A DNA stretch of 64,000 nucleotides from Lysinibacillus irui (GTDB lineage Bacteria; Bacillota; Bacilli; Bacillales_A; Planococcaceae): NCBI RefSeq assembly GCF_028877475.1, contig NZ_CP113527.1:427501-491500 (forward strand). The letters run 5' to 3'. Positions 8,554 to 18,144 of this stretch are shown piece by piece; the stretch's first letter is position 1, and every line of letters begins with the position of its first letter. Under the pieces are notes generated by a model, which saw nothing but the letters and a program-made list of their open reading frames with translations, did not search any database and was not told where the DNA came from. The translations under genes were made by a program, and so were the position numbers.

Positions 8554-9723
8554 TTAAGCGGTAAATAATTGTAATTGTTCAATTCTGTGAATGGCTTCAC
8601 GTAAGCGTTCCTCGCTGACAAGTAAGCCAACACGTATATACCCTTCGCCATATTGACCGAAGCCATTGCCTGCGGCTACTGCAATATCAGCTTTTTCTAG
8701 CAATAAATCAGCAAATTGTTCACTAGTGTAGCCTACAGGTACAGGAAGCCAAGCAAAAAAGGAGCCCTTCGGAGCCGTAACTTGCCAGCCAATTCTTTGA
8801 GCTTCTTCAATTAATACATTTCGACGACGTTCATAAGTAGCCCTTAGTTCATCTGCACATTCTTGAGAGGCTGTTAGTGCCACTGCTGCTGCTTGCTGAA
8901 TTGCAGGGAATTGACTACAAAACAAATGATCTTGAACGAGATTAATAGCCGCAATAATATCGGCGTTACCAACGGCGAAGCCTATACGCCAGCCAGCCAT
9001 ATTAAAGGTTTTCGATAGTGTATACATTTCAATACCAATGTCTTTTGCACCCTCTGCCTGTAGGAAGCTAATAGGTTTATTGCCATCAAATCCTATTGCC
9101 CCATAAGCAAAATCATGTGATACGATAATATTATGTTCCTTGGCAAAGCGAACAGTCTCTTCGAAAAATGCCAGTGTTGCTGTACCACCTGTAGGGTTAT
9201 TCGGGTAATTTAAATAAAGTAGCTTGGCTTTTTCTTTCACTTCATTAGGTAATGCATGATAATCAGGTAAGAAATTATTTTCAGCAAAAAGTGGCATAAC
9301 CTCAAAATTTACATCACCTAATACTACACCTGATAAGTAGTCTGGATAGCCTGGGTCCGGTAATAGCATGGTATCACCAGGGTTTAATACGGCTAGAGGT
9401 AGCTCAACAAGACCTATTTTTGTTCCGCCAAGAATTGCTACCTCCGTGTCGGGATTTATATCAACATTATATTCCCGTTTGTAAAAATTGGCAGCTGCCT
9501 GGCGTAATTCGGCGATACCACGAAACGGCGAATATTTGTGATTTTGAGGATTGTCTGCTGCTTCCTGTAAAGCTTGAATGATGTGAGGTGGCGTCGGTTG
9601 GTCGGGATTACCTTGCCCGAGATTGATGACATCACGTCCCTCCTCTAGGGCACTGTTTACTTTTTGGACGAGTGCCGCAAAAAATTGGGGAGGTAGTTGC
9701 TGTAGTTTTTTAGAGAATTCCAT
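8554..9723 (-). CDS. mtnE: PLP aminotransferase, MtnE-type (methionine salvage)
   Basis: Class I aminotransferase of 389 aa. It strongly resembles B. subtilis MtnE, which transaminates 4-methylthio-2-oxobutyrate to methionine. Marks include VINLGQGNPDQPTPPHI near the N terminus, NYPNNPTGG, HDFAYGAIGFDG, the PLP lysine in TLSKTFNMAGWRIGFAVG, and the C-terminal Arg region GYIRVGLL. AAAGGTGAT lies ahead of the ATG. It is divergent from mtnU, the same pair found in B. subtilis. No S-box is seen in the short gap, so SAM control is not evident here. Confidence 0.85.
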   Translation of the reverse strand: MEFSKKLQQLPPQFFAALVQKVNSALEEGRDVINLGQGNPDQPTPPHIIQALQEAADNPQNHKYSPFRGIAELRQAAANFYKREYNVDINPDTEVAILGGTKIGLVELPLAVLNPGDTMLLPDPGYPDYLSGVVLGDVNFEVMPLFAENNFLPDYHALPNEVKEKAKLLYLNYPNNPTGGTATLAFFEETVRFAKEHNIIVSHDFAYGAIGFDGNKPISFLQAEGAKDIGIEMYTLSKTFNMAGWRIGFAVGNADIIAAINLVQDHLFCSQFPAIQQAAAVALTASQECADELRATYERRRNVLIEEAQRIGWQVTAPKGSFFAWLPVPVGYTSEQFADLLLEKADIAVAAGNGFGQYGEGYIRVGLLVSEERLREAIHRIEQLQLFTA

Positions 9724-9819
9724 GCATGATCACCTTTTTCAGAATATAATAATTATTAATGAAGAATATGAAGCAAATAGTATTACTTTTTCTGTTAATT
9801 GTCTAGAGGAGGAATAGAT

Positions 9820-10614
9820 ATGAAAATAGGTTGTATTCAATTAAACGTTGGCTTTGGCAAAGTAGAAGAAAATTTTGCACGAGCAGAAAACAAGATTCGA
9901 GAAGCGGCAGAACAAGGTGCAGAAATCATTGTGCTACCTGAAATGTGGAATACAGGCTATGCACTAGAGAAATTGCCTGACTTAGCAGATGTCAATGGTG
10001 AGCGAACGAAAGCCTTTTTGGCACACTTAGCGAAGGAACTTGGTGTACATATTGTAGGTGGTTCCGTATCAATAAAAAAAGGCGATAAATTTTATAATAC
10101 GATGTATACATTTGATTGCCATGGAGAGCTTGTAGGGGAATATAGTAAGGCCCATCTTTTCCGTTTAATGGACGAGCATCTTTATTTAGAAGCAGGGGAT
10201 GAAATGAATCGTTTTGCTTTAGGAGATATTGAGGCTGCTGGTGTCATTTGCTATGATATTCGTTTCCCTGAATGGTTACGTGCCCACGCCTTACAAGGAG
10301 CAAAGGTATTATTTGTACCAGCACAGTGGCCGACACCAAGGATTGATCATTGGAAAACGCTACTACAGGCTCGTGCGATTGAGAACCAATGTTTTGTCAT
10401 CGCAGTTAATCGTATTTCAAAAAAGGTAGAAAACTTTAATGGGCAATCTATGATTATTCAGCCTTGGGGTGAAGTACTTTGGATTGGTGCTGAAGATGAA
10501 GAAGTAGCGGTCATTGATGTAGACTTTTCTATTGTCGATGAAGTACGCGGAAGAATCCCAGTTTATGACGATCGTAGACCTGGACTATATCAGGATGTTG
10601 TTGTGAAAGGGTAG
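9820..10614 (+). CDS. mtnU: Nitrilase-family amidohydrolase, MtnU-type (omega-amidase like)
   Basis: Carbon-nitrogen hydrolase with the Glu-Lys-Cys triad: Glu in IIVLPEMWNTGY, Lys in YSKAHLF, and Cys in GVICYDIRFPEW. In B. subtilis the homologue sits beside mtnE; such enzymes hydrolyse alpha-ketoglutaramate, the by-product when glutamine is amino donor, and so pull the transamination forward. The ATG follows AGAGGAGG at 7 nt; the frame is open further upstream but without a better site. Confidence 0.85.
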   Translation: MKIGCIQLNVGFGKVEENFARAENKIREAAEQGAEIIVLPEMWNTGYALEKLPDLADVNGERTKAFLAHLAKELGVHIVGGSVSIKKGDKFYNTMYTFDCHGELVGEYSKAHLFRLMDEHLYLEAGDEMNRFALGDIEAAGVICYDIRFPEWLRAHALQGAKVLFVPAQWPTPRIDHWKTLLQARAIENQCFVIAVNRISKKVENFNGQSMIIQPWGEVLWIGAEDEEVAVIDVDFSIVDEVRGRIPVYDDRRPGLYQDVVVKG

Positions 10615-10620
10615 TGAAGA

Positions 10621-10665
10621 GGCACGCTCAAAAGGGAAGACAACCTGCTGAGCGTGCCTACTTTT
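10621..10665. terminator. Bidirectional terminator between mtnU and the PucR-type gene
   Basis: A 10-bp perfect stem (GGCACGCTCA/TGAGCGTGCC) with an 18-nt loop is followed by TACTTTTTT on the plus strand. It separates two convergent genes. Confidence 0.8.
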
Positions 10666-12234
10666 TTAGACCTTATCCTCAATTAATGAATTTGCCAATA
10701 GCATAAACTCAAGTGTGATGCGGTTATGTCCTTTCATAAAATTTTTACCTAATAAACCTTCAAGCTTTTTTAATCGGTGATAGAGGGTTTGACGAACAAT
10801 AAACAACTGATTGGCTGTTTGTTGTTTGGAGCCATTTGTTTGTAAATACACCTGTAATGTTTCGAGTAGCTTACTATTATATTTTTTATCGTACTCAATC
10901 ACTGGCTGAAGATAGTCGTAAATTACTTCCTGTAAATTCACCTGCATTTGTAGCTTATAAATTAAATGATATAAATGCAGATCATCATAAAAAAAGGAGG
11001 AAGTTTGTACTTTACGGCAAATATATAAGGTTTCTATGGCTGTTTGATAGCTTTTCGGAATTTCCTCTACGTTACAAATGACTCTCCCAACGGCTACTTG
11101 AAAGCCTTGTGTCTGTTGCTTCTTATAAAAATCAGTTTTAGGAAGTGTAGAAAAGATGTTATTTAATATGTCACGAGTTGCTTTGCTGTCTTTTGTATGA
11201 AGTAAAATAAAAATAACATAGCTCTTTCTTTCAAATAAAAATGGGATGAAGCCATGCTGTTCAAAGAGATTTCGATAATAGAGTTTACTATAGACGATAT
11301 CTTCCTGTGCTTTCGGCAATGTATGGGGAGAGGCTAAAATAAAAACAGTTCCACTAGATTGTTGATAGCTTGAGTAATGTGTATCAATAAATTTAAAGAT
11401 TTCCTCCTTAGAAAGTTTTTGATCAATCCAATCTGCTAAAATGGTTGCATCCTCTATATTCTTCTTTTCCTCGATATAGAATTCCCGCATTAATAGTTGC
11501 GCTAATGCCGTTGCTGTACGATCTAATATTAATAATTCAAATTCTGAGAATAGCCCATCTTCTCGATAGAGTGTTAGGTCTGCATAATGTTCATCAAAGA
11601 TGAAAATAGGCTCATGTTTAAATTGTGGTGCAGATTTGTGCAATGTTTCTAATTGCTGCCGTTTTTTGTGTCCCATATTAGGATAAAAGATAGGCTCTCG
11701 CTCTTTAATAGCAAACATGATTTGTGTCTTTAATTCGTTATACATATTTTGCAAAATATCGTCTGTGTTCTGTCCTAAGACTGCATTTTTGTTCAATGCC
11801 TGTGAGTAAGATTCTAGCGAAGAAATGAGTAAATATTGCTTATTGATAATTTGGCTATGTAAATCCTGTGTAATGCGAACAAAAGGAACTGCCTCATGAA
11901 AAACAATAATGGGAAACTGATGATAGTTAGCAAGTGCTATGATTGCTTCAGGAACTGTTTGAATATAGGAGCCATACTCAATACAGAGAGCGGCACATTT
12001 TTTTTGAATAAGGGCTTCTACAAATGCCGCAAAATCCTCAATGCTATGCTGTAGACTAATTCCTGTTGTTAATACTAGTTCTTCACCGACCAAAAAATCA
12101 TCAACTTGCACGATTTCAAGAACATGTACCCATTTGACAATCCTTGATAATCCCTCGTAACCTGCTACAACCTCTGCCTTTTGAAAATATTTATTTTCCA
12201 AAACATCTAGTACTTTTAGTTGAAATGGACTCAA
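10666..12234 (-). CDS. PucR-family transcriptional regulator
   Basis: About 522 aa. The N-terminal PucR sensor domain (residues about 5-125) carries VAGYEGLSRIVKWVHVLEIVQVDDFL and GEELVLTTG. A GGDEF-like middle region follows, then a C-terminal helix-turn-helix (TANQLFIVRQTLYHRLKKLEGLLG) typical of this family. The start is a TTG because AAAGGAGG lies 7 nt before it and inside the longer frame. It is divergent from the permease-dehydrogenase-aminotransferase operon, so it is the likely regulator of it, responding to a pathway amino acid or intermediate. That link is inference from position. Confidence 0.85.
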   Translation of the reverse strand: MSPFQLKVLDVLENKYFQKAEVVAGYEGLSRIVKWVHVLEIVQVDDFLVGEELVLTTGISLQHSIEDFAAFVEALIQKKCAALCIEYGSYIQTVPEAIIALANYHQFPIIVFHEAVPFVRITQDLHSQIINKQYLLISSLESYSQALNKNAVLGQNTDDILQNMYNELKTQIMFAIKEREPIFYPNMGHKKRQQLETLHKSAPQFKHEPIFIFDEHYADLTLYREDGLFSEFELLILDRTATALAQLLMREFYIEEKKNIEDATILADWIDQKLSKEEIFKFIDTHYSSYQQSSGTVFILASPHTLPKAQEDIVYSKLYYRNLFEQHGFIPFLFERKSYVIFILLHTKDSKATRDILNNIFSTLPKTDFYKKQQTQGFQVAVGRVICNVEEIPKSYQTAIETLYICRKVQTSSFFYDDLHLYHLIYKLQMQVNLQEVIYDYLQPVIEYDKKYNSKLLETLQVYLQTNGSKQQTANQLFIVRQTLYHRLKKLEGLLGKNFMKGHNRITLEFMLLANSLIEDKV

Positions 12235-12467
12235 TTTAGCTCCTCCTTTTGACATGATTAAATTAAAATGATTTTCTATAAATTCTGTTTAATGTTGTGT
12301 ATTTTCTTATAAAATAGCAATTATTTTATTTTAAGAATATTTAGTCTATTTTACATTATGTTTAAAACATATGTATAGAATTTTACAGTTTGTCTATTAC
12401 TTCAACGTTATGAAACATGTAAGATTTTTGTAAGCGATCAAGTAATCTAATAAAAGAGGTGACAGAT

Positions 12468-13880
12468 ATGGAGCAACAAACGCATTTACAAAGAGGGTTA
12501 AAAAAGCGGCATATGACGATGATTGCTATTGCCGGAGTAATCGGTGCAGGACTATTTATGGGAAGTGGCTCGGTTATTAATTTAGCTGGTCCTGGGGCAA
12601 TTTTATCGTATATATTCGCAGGAATTATCGTTGTGTTAGTTATGCGTATGCTGGGTGAGATGGCGGCTGTCAATCCAACGAGTGGGTCGTTTGCACACTA
12701 TGCACATGAAGCCATTGGTCCATGGGCAGGCTTTATGATTGGTTGGCTGTACTGGTTTTTCTGGGTTATTGCCATTGCATTAGAGGCAACAGCAGCGGCA
12801 GCAATTATTCAGTATTGGTATGATGGGATTCCTTTATGGCTATTAAGTCTGTTGTTAACCGTAGCACTTACTTTAACAAATGTTGTTTCTGTCAAAGCCT
12901 TTGGTGAATTTGAGTATTGGTTCTCTCTTATTAAGGTTGCAAGTATAGTAGTGTTCCTCGGTCTTGGAGCATTTATTATTTTTGGCATTGCACCAAACTT
13001 TAATGCAGTAGGCATGACCAATTTAGTAGGGCAAGGTGGTTTTTTACCAAATGGTTTTGGTGCTGTGTTAATGGGTGTTGTTATCGTCATTTTTTCTTTC
13101 ATGGGAACAGAGATCGTGGCTATCGCTGCTGGGGAATCAGATGAACCTTTAGCGGCCGTAACGAAAGCAACCAATTCCATTACTTGGCGTATTTTAATTT
13201 TCTATGTCGGCTCTATAGCGGTTGTTGTGACACTTTTACCTTGGCATTCTTCAGATATTTTAACAAGTCCTTATGTAGCGGTTCTCGATTATATTGGGAT
13301 TCCTGCTGCCGCACAAATCATGAATTTTGTTGTTTTAACAGCTGTGTTATCATGCTTAAATTCAGCGCTTTATGCAACTTCACGAATGGTATTTTCTCTA
13401 GCGGAGAAAGGGGAGGCCCCAAAAGCATTTTTAAAATTAAATAAAAAAGGTGCTCCTGTAAATGCCATTTTAGCAGCAACATTTTTCTCTTATATTGCAG
13501 TTATTATGAATTATGTTTCTCCAGATAAAGTTTTTATGTTTTTACTAAGTTCTTGTAGTGCTATAACGCTCATTCTTTATTTAATCATTGCCTTTTCACA
13601 ATTAAAAATGCGACGGAAGATTGAACAGGAAAACCCGGAGCTATTAAAGGTGAAAATGTGGTTATTCCCTTATTTAACGTATTTCACAATACTAGCAACA
13701 ACAGCTTTATTAATTGCGATGTTCTTTATAGAGTCTATGCGCTCGCAAATTTTATTCACATGTGTTGTCGTTGCAGTTGTGATGATTTTCTATATGCTTA
13801 CGCAAAAGAAAAAGACAGTTAAACAAGCCGATGAATCAAGCTCTATTTTCAGCAAGGAAGAGTTTGATTTTGAACAATAA
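12468..13880 (+). CDS. Amino acid permease (APC superfamily, GabP-like)
   Basis: About 470 aa with twelve predicted membrane segments. The N terminus RGLKKRHMTMIAIAGVIGAGLFMGSG is the classic AAT/GabP family start. EMAAVNPTSGSFAHYA and the segment FSFMGTEIVAIAAGES are further family marks. The ATG is chosen over an upstream GTG since AAAGAGGTG serves as ribosome site. It is the first gene of a three-gene operon with a semialdehyde dehydrogenase and an omega-aminotransferase, so beta-alanine, GABA or a similar omega-amino acid is the probable substrate. Confidence 0.85.
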   Translation: MEQQTHLQRGLKKRHMTMIAIAGVIGAGLFMGSGSVINLAGPGAILSYIFAGIIVVLVMRMLGEMAAVNPTSGSFAHYAHEAIGPWAGFMIGWLYWFFWVIAIALEATAAAAIIQYWYDGIPLWLLSLLLTVALTLTNVVSVKAFGEFEYWFSLIKVASIVVFLGLGAFIIFGIAPNFNAVGMTNLVGQGGFLPNGFGAVLMGVVIVIFSFMGTEIVAIAAGESDEPLAAVTKATNSITWRILIFYVGSIAVVVTLLPWHSSDILTSPYVAVLDYIGIPAAAQIMNFVVLTAVLSCLNSALYATSRMVFSLAEKGEAPKAFLKLNKKGAPVNAILAATFFSYIAVIMNYVSPDKVFMFLLSSCSAITLILYLIIAFSQLKMRRKIEQENPELLKVKMWLFPYLTYFTILATTALLIAMFFIESMRSQILFTCVVVAVVMIFYMLTQKKKTVKQADESSSIFSKEEFDFEQ

Positions 13881-13903
13881 TACGATGAAGGAGTGGTCTC
13901 ATT

Positions 13904-15433
13904 ATGACAGTTCAGCAAGAAATGAAAACGCTAACACATTTTATTAAAGGTGAAGAGGTAGCCGGTACAAGTGGTCGATTCACAGAAGTGTATAACCCAT
14001 CCACAGGTGAGGTCATTGCAAGAGTACCTCTTGCTTCAAAAGATGAAGTAAAGCATGCTATTCAGCTTGCAAAAGAGGCCTTCCCAGCATGGAAAAAGAC
14101 ATCAATAGGTAAACGAGTAGAAGTGCTACATCGTTTCCGTCAATTGTTAGTAGAAAGACAGGATAAGCTAATCAATATGATTTGTCAGGAAAGTGGTAAA
14201 ACAAGGGAAGATGCAAAAGGTGAGATTGTTCGTGGTATTGAATCAGTTGATATGGCAATCAGTGCACCCCAAATGCTAAAAGGGGAGTATTCCGTCAATG
14301 TAGGTGGAAATATTAATGCTTTTTCTGCCAAATCGCCACTCGGCGTAGTAGCAACCATTGCACCATTTAATTTCCCTGTTATGGTACCACTTGCTATTAC
14401 AAGTATGGCAGTTGCTGTAGGGAATGCCGTTATATTAAAGCCGTCTGAGCGCGTTCCTATTTCTGCCTTATATTTAAGCCAATTATGGAAAGAGGCAGGA
14501 CTTCCAGATGGTATTTGGACAGTGGTTAATGGAGATAAAGAGGCAGTCGATGAACTATTAGAAAACAAAGAGATTCAAGCAATTTCATTTGTTGGGTCAA
14601 CGCCTGTTGCTGAATATATCTATCAAACTGGAACAAAACACAATAAACGAGTTGCAGCATTTGGCGGTGGAAAGAATTTCATGATTGTTATGCCAGATGC
14701 CAACTTAGAACAAACAGCCAATGCCTTTTTAGGAGCCGCATATGGTGCAGCCTCTCAGCGCTGTATGGCTATTTCAGGTGCACTTGTTGTAGGTAAGGAT
14801 ACGGAACAACGTTTTACAGAAATATTGAAACATAAAATATCTCAACTTAAGGTAGGGCCATATACAGAGCAAGATGTCGACTTTGGCCCAGTCATTACTA
14901 AACAATCGAAGGAAACAATTATACGTTATATCGATGGGGCAGTCACTGAAGGAGCAAATCTTGTCATCGACGGTAGACATCCAAAAGTATGCGAAACGTC
15001 TAATGGTTTTTATCTTGGTCCAACACTACTGAACAATGTGACACCAGAAATGACGATCTTTAAAGAAGAGGTTTTTGGACCAGCGCGTATTGTAGTAGGT
15101 GTAGATACATTACAAGAAGCGATTGATCTCATAAATGACCATGAACTTGGTAATGGTGTAACCATGTTTACAAGCAGTGGAGCAGCAGCACGTAGATTCC
15201 AAGAAGAAATAGAAGTTGGCATGGTAGGGGTTAATGTACCAATACCAATTCCTGTTGGCTATCACAACTTTGGGGGATGGAAACGCTCTAAATTTGGTGA
15301 GGGGCATATGTTTGGACCAGATCAAGCGAGATTCTTTACAAAAGCAAAAACCATTTCTGAACGCTGGCCAGATGAAACTGAGGATACAACAAGTTCCTTT
15401 GCATTCCCAAGCAATAACGACGCGAAAAGCTAA
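13904..15433 (+). CDS. mmsA: CoA-acylating (methyl)malonate-semialdehyde dehydrogenase
   Basis: Aldehyde dehydrogenase superfamily, 509 aa, closest in pattern to MmsA/IolA. These convert malonate semialdehyde or methylmalonate semialdehyde to acetyl-CoA or propionyl-CoA using NAD and CoA. The nucleophile is in QRCMAIS, the signature of this CoA-dependent branch. NAD-binding FVGSTPVAEYIY and the end motif GWKRSKFGEGHMFGPD are present. The usual GGAKNH block reads GGGKNF here, a small deviation. The dehydrogenase would act on the semialdehyde made by the aminotransferase encoded next. Confidence 0.88.
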   Translation: MTVQQEMKTLTHFIKGEEVAGTSGRFTEVYNPSTGEVIARVPLASKDEVKHAIQLAKEAFPAWKKTSIGKRVEVLHRFRQLLVERQDKLINMICQESGKTREDAKGEIVRGIESVDMAISAPQMLKGEYSVNVGGNINAFSAKSPLGVVATIAPFNFPVMVPLAITSMAVAVGNAVILKPSERVPISALYLSQLWKEAGLPDGIWTVVNGDKEAVDELLENKEIQAISFVGSTPVAEYIYQTGTKHNKRVAAFGGGKNFMIVMPDANLEQTANAFLGAAYGAASQRCMAISGALVVGKDTEQRFTEILKHKISQLKVGPYTEQDVDFGPVITKQSKETIIRYIDGAVTEGANLVIDGRHPKVCETSNGFYLGPTLLNNVTPEMTIFKEEVFGPARIVVGVDTLQEAIDLINDHELGNGVTMFTSSGAAARRFQEEIEVGMVGVNVPIPIPVGYHNFGGWKRSKFGEGHMFGPDQARFFTKAKTISERWPDETEDTTSSFAFPSNNDAKS

Positions 15434-15466
15434 TGCAGTGAAAATAATAAGGAGGGGTGTTTGGCT

Positions 15467-16819
15467 ATGACGCAGACAAATCTTAAAAGTGATGTATTAA
15501 CAAAGGATGAGCAATATGTATGGCATTCAATGAAACCGTACAATCCACAAGCCACATATGTAGTGGAGAAATCTGATGGTGCCAGAATTATTGATACAGA
15601 TGGTGTGGAATATATTGATGCGATGGCTGGGCTATGGTGTGTCAATGTTGGCTATGGACGTAAAGAATTAGCCGATGCTGCACATGAGCAAATGATGAAA
15701 AATGCGTATGCTCCCTTATCCCAGGGGCATTTGCCAGCAGTCGAACTAGCCGAAAAGCTAAATGACATGCTTGGTGGAGATTACGTAATTTTCTTCTCTA
15801 ATAGCGGTTCAGAGGCGAATGAAACAGCTTTTAAAATAGCTCGACAATACCACCAGCAAAAGGGACAAAGCTCTCGCTATAAAATTGTCTCTCGCTACCG
15901 TGCTTATCATGGGAACTCATTCGGTGCATTAGCGGCAACAGGGCAGGCGGAGCGCAAATATAAATATGAGCCACTATCACCTGGGTTTATCCATGTTGCA
16001 CCACCTGATCAATATCGCGAGTATGAAAGTGATACTATTGCCCCGTTAGATTTAGCGAGTGTAAAGGCTGTAGACAAAACGATGACATGGGAGCTAGGCG
16101 ATACCATTGCCGCCATGATCTTAGAGCCCATTATTACAGGTGGCGGTGTTATTATGCCACCGGAAAACTATTTAAAAGGCATTGAGGCAGTATGTAAAAA
16201 ACACGGTGCTTTAATGATTGTCGATGAAGTTATTTGTGGCTTCGGTCGTACAGGGAAGCCTTTTGGATTTATGAATTATGGAGTAAAGCCAGATATTATT
16301 ACGATGGCTAAAGGAATTACAAGTGCCTACTTACCACTATCTGCTACTGCGGTAAAACGCGAAATTTATGAGGCGTTTACAGGTTCTGATGCATACGGCT
16401 ATTTCCGCCATGTGAATACATTTGGCGGCTCCCCAGTGGCATGTGCAGTAGCATTGAAGAATATTGAAATTCTTGAACAAGAAGCATTGTTCGAGCGATC
16501 CAAAGAAGTGGGCGCTGCCACATTACAATCTTTACAACAAGAATTGCAGCATCATTCAAATGTTGGAGATGTGCGAGGAAAAGGCTTATTGATTGGGATT
16601 GAATTAGTTGTAGATAAAGTCTCGAAAGATCCTTTACCGGTGGAAAAGGTGAATACTGTCATTGCGAAATGTAAAGAGCAAGGGGTCATCATTGGGAAAA
16701 ATGGGGCAACCGTTGCAGGGTTTAATAATGTTTTAACATTATCTCCACCACTTAATATTTCAAAAGAAGATCTGGAACGCATACTTGAGGTTGTTGTGGA
16801 TAGTATAAATCAGCTGTAA
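15467..16819 (+). CDS. Class III omega-amino acid aminotransferase
   Basis: PLP enzyme of about 450 aa resembling beta-alanine:pyruvate transaminases. Marks are NSGSEANETAFKIAR, SRYRAYHGNS, the cofactor Asp in LMIVDEVICGFGRTG, and the PLP lysine in ITMAKGITSAYLPLSA. The aspartate/lysine geometry is intact. A TTG 6 nt further upstream is an alternative start; the ATG is preferred. It is the last gene of the operon and ends at a strong terminator. Beta-alanine to malonate semialdehyde, then acetyl-CoA by the MmsA-type enzyme, is the simplest pathway. Confidence 0.85.
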   Translation: MTQTNLKSDVLTKDEQYVWHSMKPYNPQATYVVEKSDGARIIDTDGVEYIDAMAGLWCVNVGYGRKELADAAHEQMMKNAYAPLSQGHLPAVELAEKLNDMLGGDYVIFFSNSGSEANETAFKIARQYHQQKGQSSRYKIVSRYRAYHGNSFGALAATGQAERKYKYEPLSPGFIHVAPPDQYREYESDTIAPLDLASVKAVDKTMTWELGDTIAAMILEPIITGGGVIMPPENYLKGIEAVCKKHGALMIVDEVICGFGRTGKPFGFMNYGVKPDIITMAKGITSAYLPLSATAVKREIYEAFTGSDAYGYFRHVNTFGGSPVACAVALKNIEILEQEALFERSKEVGAATLQSLQQELQHHSNVGDVRGKGLLIGIELVVDKVSKDPLPVEKVNTVIAKCKEQGVIIGKNGATVAGFNNVLTLSPPLNISKEDLERILEVVVDSINQL

Positions 16820-16825
16820 ATAATT

Positions 16826-16862
16826 GCTGTCTCTTAAGTTAAGTTTAAGAGACAGCTTTTGT
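16826..16862 (+). terminator. Rho-independent terminator after the aminotransferase
   Basis: A long stem (GCTGTCTCTTAA paired with TTAAGAGACAGC) is followed by TTTTGTATTTT. Confidence 0.85.
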
Positions 16863-16865
16863 ATT

Positions 16866-16964
16866 TTAAAGCATGACAAAGGCGAGACGGATAATCAATA
16901 CAGATAGAATTACGCCTGTTATTAGCAATAATAAAAGAATTCGCTTTTTTAATGTAATATTCAT
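16866..16964 (-). CDS. Small single-pass membrane protein (32 aa) downstream of rodA-like gene
   Basis: A short frame, MNITLKKRI followed by a run of Leu/Ile/Val to the end, predicts a positively charged N terminus and one membrane helix. AGGAGATG lies 7 nt before the ATG, and the frame starts 13 nt after the stop of the FtsW/RodA-type gene, so it would be translated from the same message. I do not recognise the family. It is smaller than the usual annotation cut-off. Partnership with the SEDS protein is a guess from position. Confidence 0.5.
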   Translation of the reverse strand: MNITLKKRILLLLLITGVILSVLIIRLAFVML

Positions 16965-16977
16965 AAGTTTCCATCTC

Positions 16978-18144
16978 CTAATCCTCTACCTTAAACATAT
17001 AACCCTTATAAGATTTATGAATAATCATGACAATTCCCATAAGCATGAAATTCGATAACAATGAACTACCACCATAACTTAAAAATGGTAAGGTTACACC
17101 TGTGACAGGCAGGAGACCAATCGTCATACCAATATTTTGAGTAATTTGGAAGGCTAGTAAGCTGGAAATCCCTGCGCCCATTAAAGTCATAAAGGGGTCC
17201 TTCGCTTCTACTGTAATAAGAACAATACGGTAAATAACGAAAAATAGTAGGGCAATCACAAAGGCTCCACCCATAAAACCCAACTCCTCCGCTATGGCAG
17301 AAAATATAAAATCGGTGTGCTTTTCAGGTACATAGACATTGTTGTTGAGATAACCCTTGCCTGCTAATTCCCCAGATCCGATGGCTAAAAAGCCTTGGCG
17401 AACTTGAAAAGATGAATCTGTATATTCATAGGGCTGAAGCCATCCATAAATCCTAGAAACTTGGTGTCCTGACAAGGAACCTAAAATTTTCTCTGTAAAA
17501 AATTCGTTAAATCTGACATAGAGCACTAAGATAGTACTAATTATCACTAATGGGATGGCAGTAAAAATGACAAGAAGCTTTTTTTGAATACCTGAAAAGA
17601 AGATCATTGGTAAGATCATTGCCATATACAACATTACCATTCCTGTATCGGGTTGTTTATAAACAAGAAGGGTAGGAGGAAGGACAATAAGCCCGATTTT
17701 TATGAGTAGCCATAGATCGGCTAGATAAGAGGGGCGTACATTTTTCTCTTGATGTGCAATAATGACCTTACTCACAACAATTAAAAAGGCGAACTTTAAA
17801 AATTCTGATGGCTGGAGAGAGCCTAAAAACGGTATTTGATACCAAGATTTAGCTTGATTGATGGTCCTAGCTATACTCTCTGGTGCAATGATTAGTCCAG
17901 CCGTTAATAGTACTATCAATCCATAAAATGGCCAGCCAATCCTTTTTAATTGTTCAATATCAAGTAGGGAAATTCCAAACATGATAAAAAAACCAATAAA
18001 GTAAAATATAAATTGCTTAATAATGAAGGAACTAGAATATTGAGCGAAGTTGACACTACTAGAATGGACAAAAAGGCAGCTAATACCACCTAGCAGAAGA
18101 AGACTTACTATTAAACTAACGTCCAATCTCTTGAGTTGCGACAA
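16978..18144 (-). CDS. rodA: FtsW/RodA/SpoVE-family SEDS protein
   Basis: About 388 aa with ten predicted membrane segments; the family polymerises lipid II glycan strands together with a class B PBP. The signature near the C terminus (GLLPVTGVTLPFLSYGGSS) is exact, and the KHTDFIFSAIAEELGFMGG loop carries the conserved Glu. The start is a TTG because GGAGG lies 8 nt ahead; an upstream ATG overlaps that site. Whether it serves elongation (RodA) or another role cannot be decided from sequence; the symbol is a best guess. Confidence 0.85.
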   Translation of the reverse strand: MSQLKRLDVSLIVSLLLLGGISCLFVHSSSVNFAQYSSSFIIKQFIFYFIGFFIMFGISLLDIEQLKRIGWPFYGLIVLLTAGLIIAPESIARTINQAKSWYQIPFLGSLQPSEFLKFAFLIVVSKVIIAHQEKNVRPSYLADLWLLIKIGLIVLPPTLLVYKQPDTGMVMLYMAMILPMIFFSGIQKKLLVIFTAIPLVIISTILVLYVRFNEFFTEKILGSLSGHQVSRIYGWLQPYEYTDSSFQVRQGFLAIGSGELAGKGYLNNNVYVPEKHTDFIFSAIAEELGFMGGAFVIALLFFVIYRIVLITVEAKDPFMTLMGAGISSLLAFQITQNIGMTIGLLPVTGVTLPFLSYGGSSLLSNFMLMGIVMIIHKSYKGYMFKVED

